Shown here piece after piece: positions 60,923-64,000 of a stretch of DNA of 64,000 nt (position 1 is the first letter of the stretch; each line of letters opens with the position of its first letter). The stretch spans positions 282,770 through 346,769 of the forward strand of contig NZ_FXUA01000006.1 of assembly GCF_900182815.1 (NCBI RefSeq), in the 5' to 3' direction. The notes under the pieces are model-generated. The model had not been told where the DNA came from, searched no databases, and saw only the letters and a list, made by a program, of their open reading frames with translations. The DNA is from Algoriphagus winogradskyi. GTDB taxonomy: Bacteria; Bacteroidota; Bacteroidia; Cytophagales; Cyclobacteriaceae. The position numbers were made by a program, and so were the translations under genes.

Positions 60923-62576
60923 ATCATTGAAAAAATCCCTGCTGATCTTCCTACTGGGAGCAATTGCACTTACCGGATTTTTTGCATTCAATCCTAAGAA
61001 CGACAAGCTATTTGCGATAGCTAAGAACATTGACATTTTCGCTACACTCATACGTGAACTAGACTCCTACTATGTGGATGATATTGATCCAGATGAATTA
61101 GTGACCATCGGTATCAATGCGATGTTGGAGGAATTGGATCCTTATACGACTTATGTTCCTGAGGAGGATTCGGATGATTATCGAATGATGACGACTGGGG
61201 AATATGCTGGGATTGGTGCTTTGATAGGAAATCGGGGAGAAGGAAGCATGGTAATCATGCCTTATACGGGGTTTCCTGCGCAGACGGTCGGCCTGAAGAT
61301 AGCTGATTATATATTGAAAATAGACTCTACTGACGTGACGACCTTGGGAACGTCAGATGTTTCTACACTTCTTAAAGGCCCTGCTAATACGCCTGTGCAT
61401 CTGCAAATTAAAAGAGATCAGGATACGCTTGAGTTTGATGTGATTCGTAAGAAAATAGCGATCAAGAATGTTCCTTATTACGGAAAATTGAACGACAATA
61501 CAGGTTACATTAAGTTGGCCGAGTTCACTACCAATGCTTCTACGGAAGTAAGAAATGCGCTTGTTGATTTGAAAAGCCAAGGCATAGATCGATTGGTTTT
61601 GGACGTTAGGGATAATCCAGGTGGCTTGGTTAATGAAGCCGTTGAGATTATTAACCTATTTATTCCAAAAGGAAAAGAAGTGGTGAAGACTATAGGTAAG
61701 CTTGAAAATGTGAATTACACCTATAAGACTACCAAAACCCCTGTGGATAAGGATATTCCGATGGTTGTTTTGCTTAATGAGCATAGTGCTTCTGCATCAG
61801 AGATTGTTGCTGGTACGCTACAGGATTACGATCGGGCTGTTTTATTAGGAAGAAAATCATTTGGTAAAGGGTTGGTGCAAACTACAGTTCCATTGACCTA
61901 CAATGCCCAGATGAAAGTGACTACCGCCAAATACTACATTCCAAGTGGTCGCTGTATTCAAGCCATTGACTATTTGCAAAGTAGAGAAAGCAACGAGTTG
62001 GTGACTGTTCCAGATTCATTGAGAAAGGCATTTCAAACCAAAAACGGGAGAACAGTATTGGATGGGGCAGGAATTGAGCCTGATGAGAGCGTAGAACAAA
62101 AAAGCTATGCGCCGATTTCATATAGTTTGGTTGCGAGAAATCATGTGTTTGATTATGGTACGAAGTATTTCTATGATCATCCTCAGATTGCAGATGCAGC
62201 CACTTTTGAGATTTCAGATTCAGACTATGCTGATTTCGTGAGTTGGCTAGAAGGAAAAGAGTACGATTACACAACCTACTTAGAGAAATCTGTGGAGGAC
62301 ATGCGCAAGAATGCTGAAAAAGTAGATTACTACGATGAGATCAAGGCGCAGATTGATTCTCTCGAAAAGAGAGTTAATCACAGTAAAGAGCAAGATTTGG
62401 TGACTAATAAAGAAGAGATAAAGAAAATTCTTTCTCAGGAGATAGTTTCCAGGTATTATTTTCAAGAAGGAATGATTGAATCAGGATTGCAGGATGACGA
62501 GGATGTAATGTTGGCGAAAGAGTATTTGAAGGATCTTGAGAAAGTAAAAATGGTTTTAACAGCCTCATCAAAATAA
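60915..62576 (+). CDS. S41 family C-terminal processing peptidase (CtpA-like)
   Basis: 553 aa. N-terminal signal anchor (SLLIFLLGAIALTGFFAFNP), then a PDZ domain (about residues 85-160; EYAGIGALIGNRGEGSMVIMPY), then the S41 catalytic domain. The Ser is in LNEHSASASEIVAGTLQD and the Lys in GRKSFGKGLVQTT, forming the Ser-Lys dyad. A ~150-residue C-terminal extension (from LVARNHVFDYG) follows, as in other Bacteroidota members. It overlaps rnpA by 8 bp and is followed after 5 bp by tsaB. Substrates are unknown; periplasmic tail cleavage is typical of the family. Confidence 0.93.
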   Translation: MHKSLKKSLLIFLLGAIALTGFFAFNPKNDKLFAIAKNIDIFATLIRELDSYYVDDIDPDELVTIGINAMLEELDPYTTYVPEEDSDDYRMMTTGEYAGIGALIGNRGEGSMVIMPYTGFPAQTVGLKIADYILKIDSTDVTTLGTSDVSTLLKGPANTPVHLQIKRDQDTLEFDVIRKKIAIKNVPYYGKLNDNTGYIKLAEFTTNASTEVRNALVDLKSQGIDRLVLDVRDNPGGLVNEAVEIINLFIPKGKEVVKTIGKLENVNYTYKTTKTPVDKDIPMVVLLNEHSASASEIVAGTLQDYDRAVLLGRKSFGKGLVQTTVPLTYNAQMKVTTAKYYIPSGRCIQAIDYLQSRESNELVTVPDSLRKAFQTKNGRTVLDGAGIEPDESVEQKSYAPISYSLVARNHVFDYGTKYFYDHPQIADAATFEISDSDYADFVSWLEGKEYDYTTYLEKSVEDMRKNAEKVDYYDEIKAQIDSLEKRVNHSKEQDLVTNKEEIKKILSQEIVSRYYFQEGMIESGLQDDEDVMLAKEYLKDLEKVKMVLTASSK

Positions 62577-62581
62577 AGAGT

Positions 62582-63271
62582 ATGGCAGTTATTCTTTCTT
62601 TGGAGACTTCTACACCGATATGTTCTATAGCACTACATGAAAGTGGAGCATTGATAAGAGAGAAGTCACTTGATCTCCCGGGAGCTCATTCAGAAAAGCT
62701 CATGGGGATGATAGATACTCTTTTGGACGAATGTCAACTTACCGTAGAAGATGTAGAGGCTGTTGCTGTATCTGAAGGACCTGGATCCTACACAGGATTG
62801 AGAATTGGAGTTTCGGTTGCCAAAGGATTGGCGTTTGCCAGAGAAATTCCTTTGATAGCAATCAGTACCTTGAAAGCAATGGCTTATGGTACGAAATCTT
62901 ATGTAAATGACAATGGGCTGATCGTGGCAATGCTCGATGCGAGACGGATGGAAGTTTATCGGGAAGTTTTCGATCAGGAATTACACTCAGTTAACAAACT
63001 TGACTCTGAAATCATCGACGAGGAATCATTCACTTGTTTGCTTGATAGGGGTAAGGTGTATTTTGTAGGGGATGCTGTAAAGAAAGTGTCGGAGGTTATC
63101 CTGCACCCAAATGCTGTTTTTTTAGATATTCCAATTTCAGCGAATTATGTAGGGGCATTGGGTTATGAGAAGTTTCAAAGAGAAGAATTTGCCGACTTGG
63201 CTTATTTCGTCCCAAATTACCTGAAAGAGTTTAAAGCTCTTCAATCAAAAAAGAATCCATTGCTAATATGA
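62582..63271 (+). CDS. tsaB: tRNA threonylcarbamoyladenosine synthesis protein TsaB
   Basis: 229 aa, ASKHA fold. TsaB is the non-catalytic partner of TsaD in making t6A37 on ANN-decoding tRNAs. The start ILSLETSTPICSIALHESG, the middle VSEGPGSYTGLRIGVSVAKGLAFA and LIVAMLDARRMEVY are diagnostic. It overlaps the next gene by 4 bp. The length is normal for the family. Confidence 0.94.
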   Translation: MAVILSLETSTPICSIALHESGALIREKSLDLPGAHSEKLMGMIDTLLDECQLTVEDVEAVAVSEGPGSYTGLRIGVSVAKGLAFAREIPLIAISTLKAMAYGTKSYVNDNGLIVAMLDARRMEVYREVFDQELHSVNKLDSEIIDEESFTCLLDRGKVYFVGDAVKKVSEVILHPNAVFLDIPISANYVGALGYEKFQREEFADLAYFVPNYLKEFKALQSKKNPLLI

Positions 63272-63777
63272 GCGAGATAGTTAATAGAGTAGCGAGTAGC
63301 CCGCTTATCACGATCAATCTGGAAGAAATCTATCCTCGGGAAGAACGAGTGGTTTTTGACCTGAAACCATTTCTATTTCAGGAATTGATCTTAAGAGAAA
63401 AAGACTTTCGTGCCGCTCTGAAGGAAATTAATTGGACTCAGTATGAAAAAAAATGGGTCGCGATTACCTGTACAGTTGATGCTATAGTACCAAATTGGGC
63501 TTTTATGTTAGTAGCTACCTATCTCAATTCCATTGCCCGTGGCTTTGCTATTGGTGATTTAAAGGAGCTTGAAGTGATGATTTCCGAAGATTGTCTAAGA
63601 AAATTAGATTTAGAATCTTTCGTAGATAGGCCAGTTGTGGTCAAAGGGTGCAGTGATTTCCCTATTCCTTTATTCGCTTACGGCAAAATAATTTCTCTTA
63701 TACAGAGCCGTGCAAAATCCATAATGTACGGAGAGCCTTGTAGTACTGTACCACTCTACAAAAAACAAAAGTCCTGA
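63268..63777 (+). CDS. DUF2480 family protein
   Basis: 169 aa, recognised as the DUF2480 family of Bacteroidota by EIVNRVASSPLITINLEEIYP, VVFDLKPFLFQELILREKDFR and WAFMLVATYLNS. No signal peptide or catalytic motif that I can identify; Cys residues occur in CTVDAIVP, EDCLRK, KGCSDF and EPCSTV. In this phylum it is often beside tsaB or related genes, as here (4-bp overlap), so it may take part in a conserved housekeeping process. Confidence 0.85.
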   Translation: MSEIVNRVASSPLITINLEEIYPREERVVFDLKPFLFQELILREKDFRAALKEINWTQYEKKWVAITCTVDAIVPNWAFMLVATYLNSIARGFAIGDLKELEVMISEDCLRKLDLESFVDRPVVVKGCSDFPIPLFAYGKIISLIQSRAKSIMYGEPCSTVPLYKKQKS

Positions 63778-63833
63778 TAATTAAAGCACTGCGAAAATCC
63801 ATCTAATTTTTTGCGATTTTCTTTGTTATGATT

Positions 63834-63864
63834 CTTGCCGATAAATAAAAAAGGTAGATATTTG
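63834..63864 (+). promoter_or_regulatory. Candidate upstream promoter P1 at right edge
   Basis: CTTG at 63834-63837, a 19-nt spacer, then GATATTTG at 63857-63864, followed by CACTCCC. Spacing is exact and each box is one mismatch from consensus. Confidence 0.5.
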
Positions 63865-63957
63865 CACTCCCAAACGACGCAGACGGTGTTACGGGGGAGA
63901 GCGGGGAGCTGCTCTGGAAGAGTTTGAAAAACGGAAAAAATTAATTTTGCTGCGGGG

Positions 63958-63988
63958 TTTGGAAGTCGGAAATGATCTCTTACCTTTG
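63958..63988 (+). promoter_or_regulatory. Strong promoter P2 reading out of the window
   Basis: TTTG at 63958-63961, 19-nt spacer, TACCTTTG at 63981-63988, a perfect consensus, followed by CGCTCCC like the CACTCCC after P1. Transcription would start within 10 bases of the window end. Two stacked promoters with similar start regions are typical of rRNA operons; the gene served is not in the window. Confidence 0.8.
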
Positions 63989-64000
63989 CGCTCCCTTCAG

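Noticed and set aside
63777..64000. tRNA or rRNA gene at the right edge
   Set aside because: No cloverleaf or 16S start is present inside the window; only promoters are visible.

Overview
The window looks like chromosomal DNA of an aerobic Bacteroidota bacterium, most likely class Cytophagia near Algoriphagus/Cyclobacteriaceae. This is inferred from gene content, not from a search. Supporting signs are a type IX secretion C-terminal sorting domain, Bacteroidota-specific families (OstA-like, DUF4835, DUF5723, DUF2480, six-bladed beta-propeller lipoproteins), the bamD-rpoZ-coaBC order, and several promoters of the Bacteroidota form TTTG-N19-TAnnTTTG. No phage, CRISPR array, tRNA gene or complete IS element is visible. 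The window is core chromosome with one accessory patch at about 31-40 kb and one REP/RAYT patch at about 48-51.5 kb.

Layout. 0-4 kb, minus strand: a GTG-start membrane-anchored protein cut by the left edge, mdh, and tilS with a cyclic-nucleotide-binding protein. 3.9-12.6 kb, plus strand: an envelope and housekeeping run (OstA-like, T9SS-sorted protein, bamD, rpoZ, coaBC, DUF4835, recN, fabI). 12.8-18.5 kb: amidohydrolase, alpha/beta hydrolase, then a MarR-YceI-VOC dioxygenase-carboxylesterase cluster that resembles quinone/electrophile detoxification. 18.6-22.8 kb: sbcC and sbcD. 22.9-30.9 kb: an RlpA-like protein and an RND efflux operon with one adaptor and two unlike permeases. 30.9-40.1 kb: a DUF4143 ATPase starting inside a 49-bp perfect palindrome, three six-bladed propeller lipoproteins, a CarboxypepD_reg protein, a small cysteine-bearing exported peptide heading an operon with CxxC proteins, and an outer-membrane beta-barrel gene with a broken 3' copy nearby. 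40.4-46.5 kb: a Tat-exported GH5 enzyme, DUF5723, a fused E1 alpha-beta 2-oxoacid dehydrogenase and a TIM-barrel glycosidase-like protein. 46.8-51.6 kb: rimO, a RAYT transposase with REP palindromes and a duplicated rimO 3' end, and a LytS/LytTR two-component pair. 51.8-60.2 kb: an acyltransferase-like protein, a PfkB kinase, an active/inactive M16 protease pair with a duplicated C-terminal domain, and an M61 peptidase. 60.2-63.8 kb: rpmH-rnpA-S41 protease-tsaB-DUF2480. The right edge carries two promoter-like sequences reading out of the window, perhaps into an rRNA operon.

Systems most worth following up: (1) the 36.0-38.9 kb operon, in which a secreted four-Cys peptide is separated by a terminator-like hairpin from a propeller lipoprotein and two CxxC-bearing exported proteins; (2) the RAYT/REP locus with its rimO 3'-end direct repeat; (3) the 49-bp palindrome that holds the ATPase start codon; (4) the MarR cluster with a shared candidate operator; (5) the M16 partner carrying a C-terminal domain repeated as the next gene.
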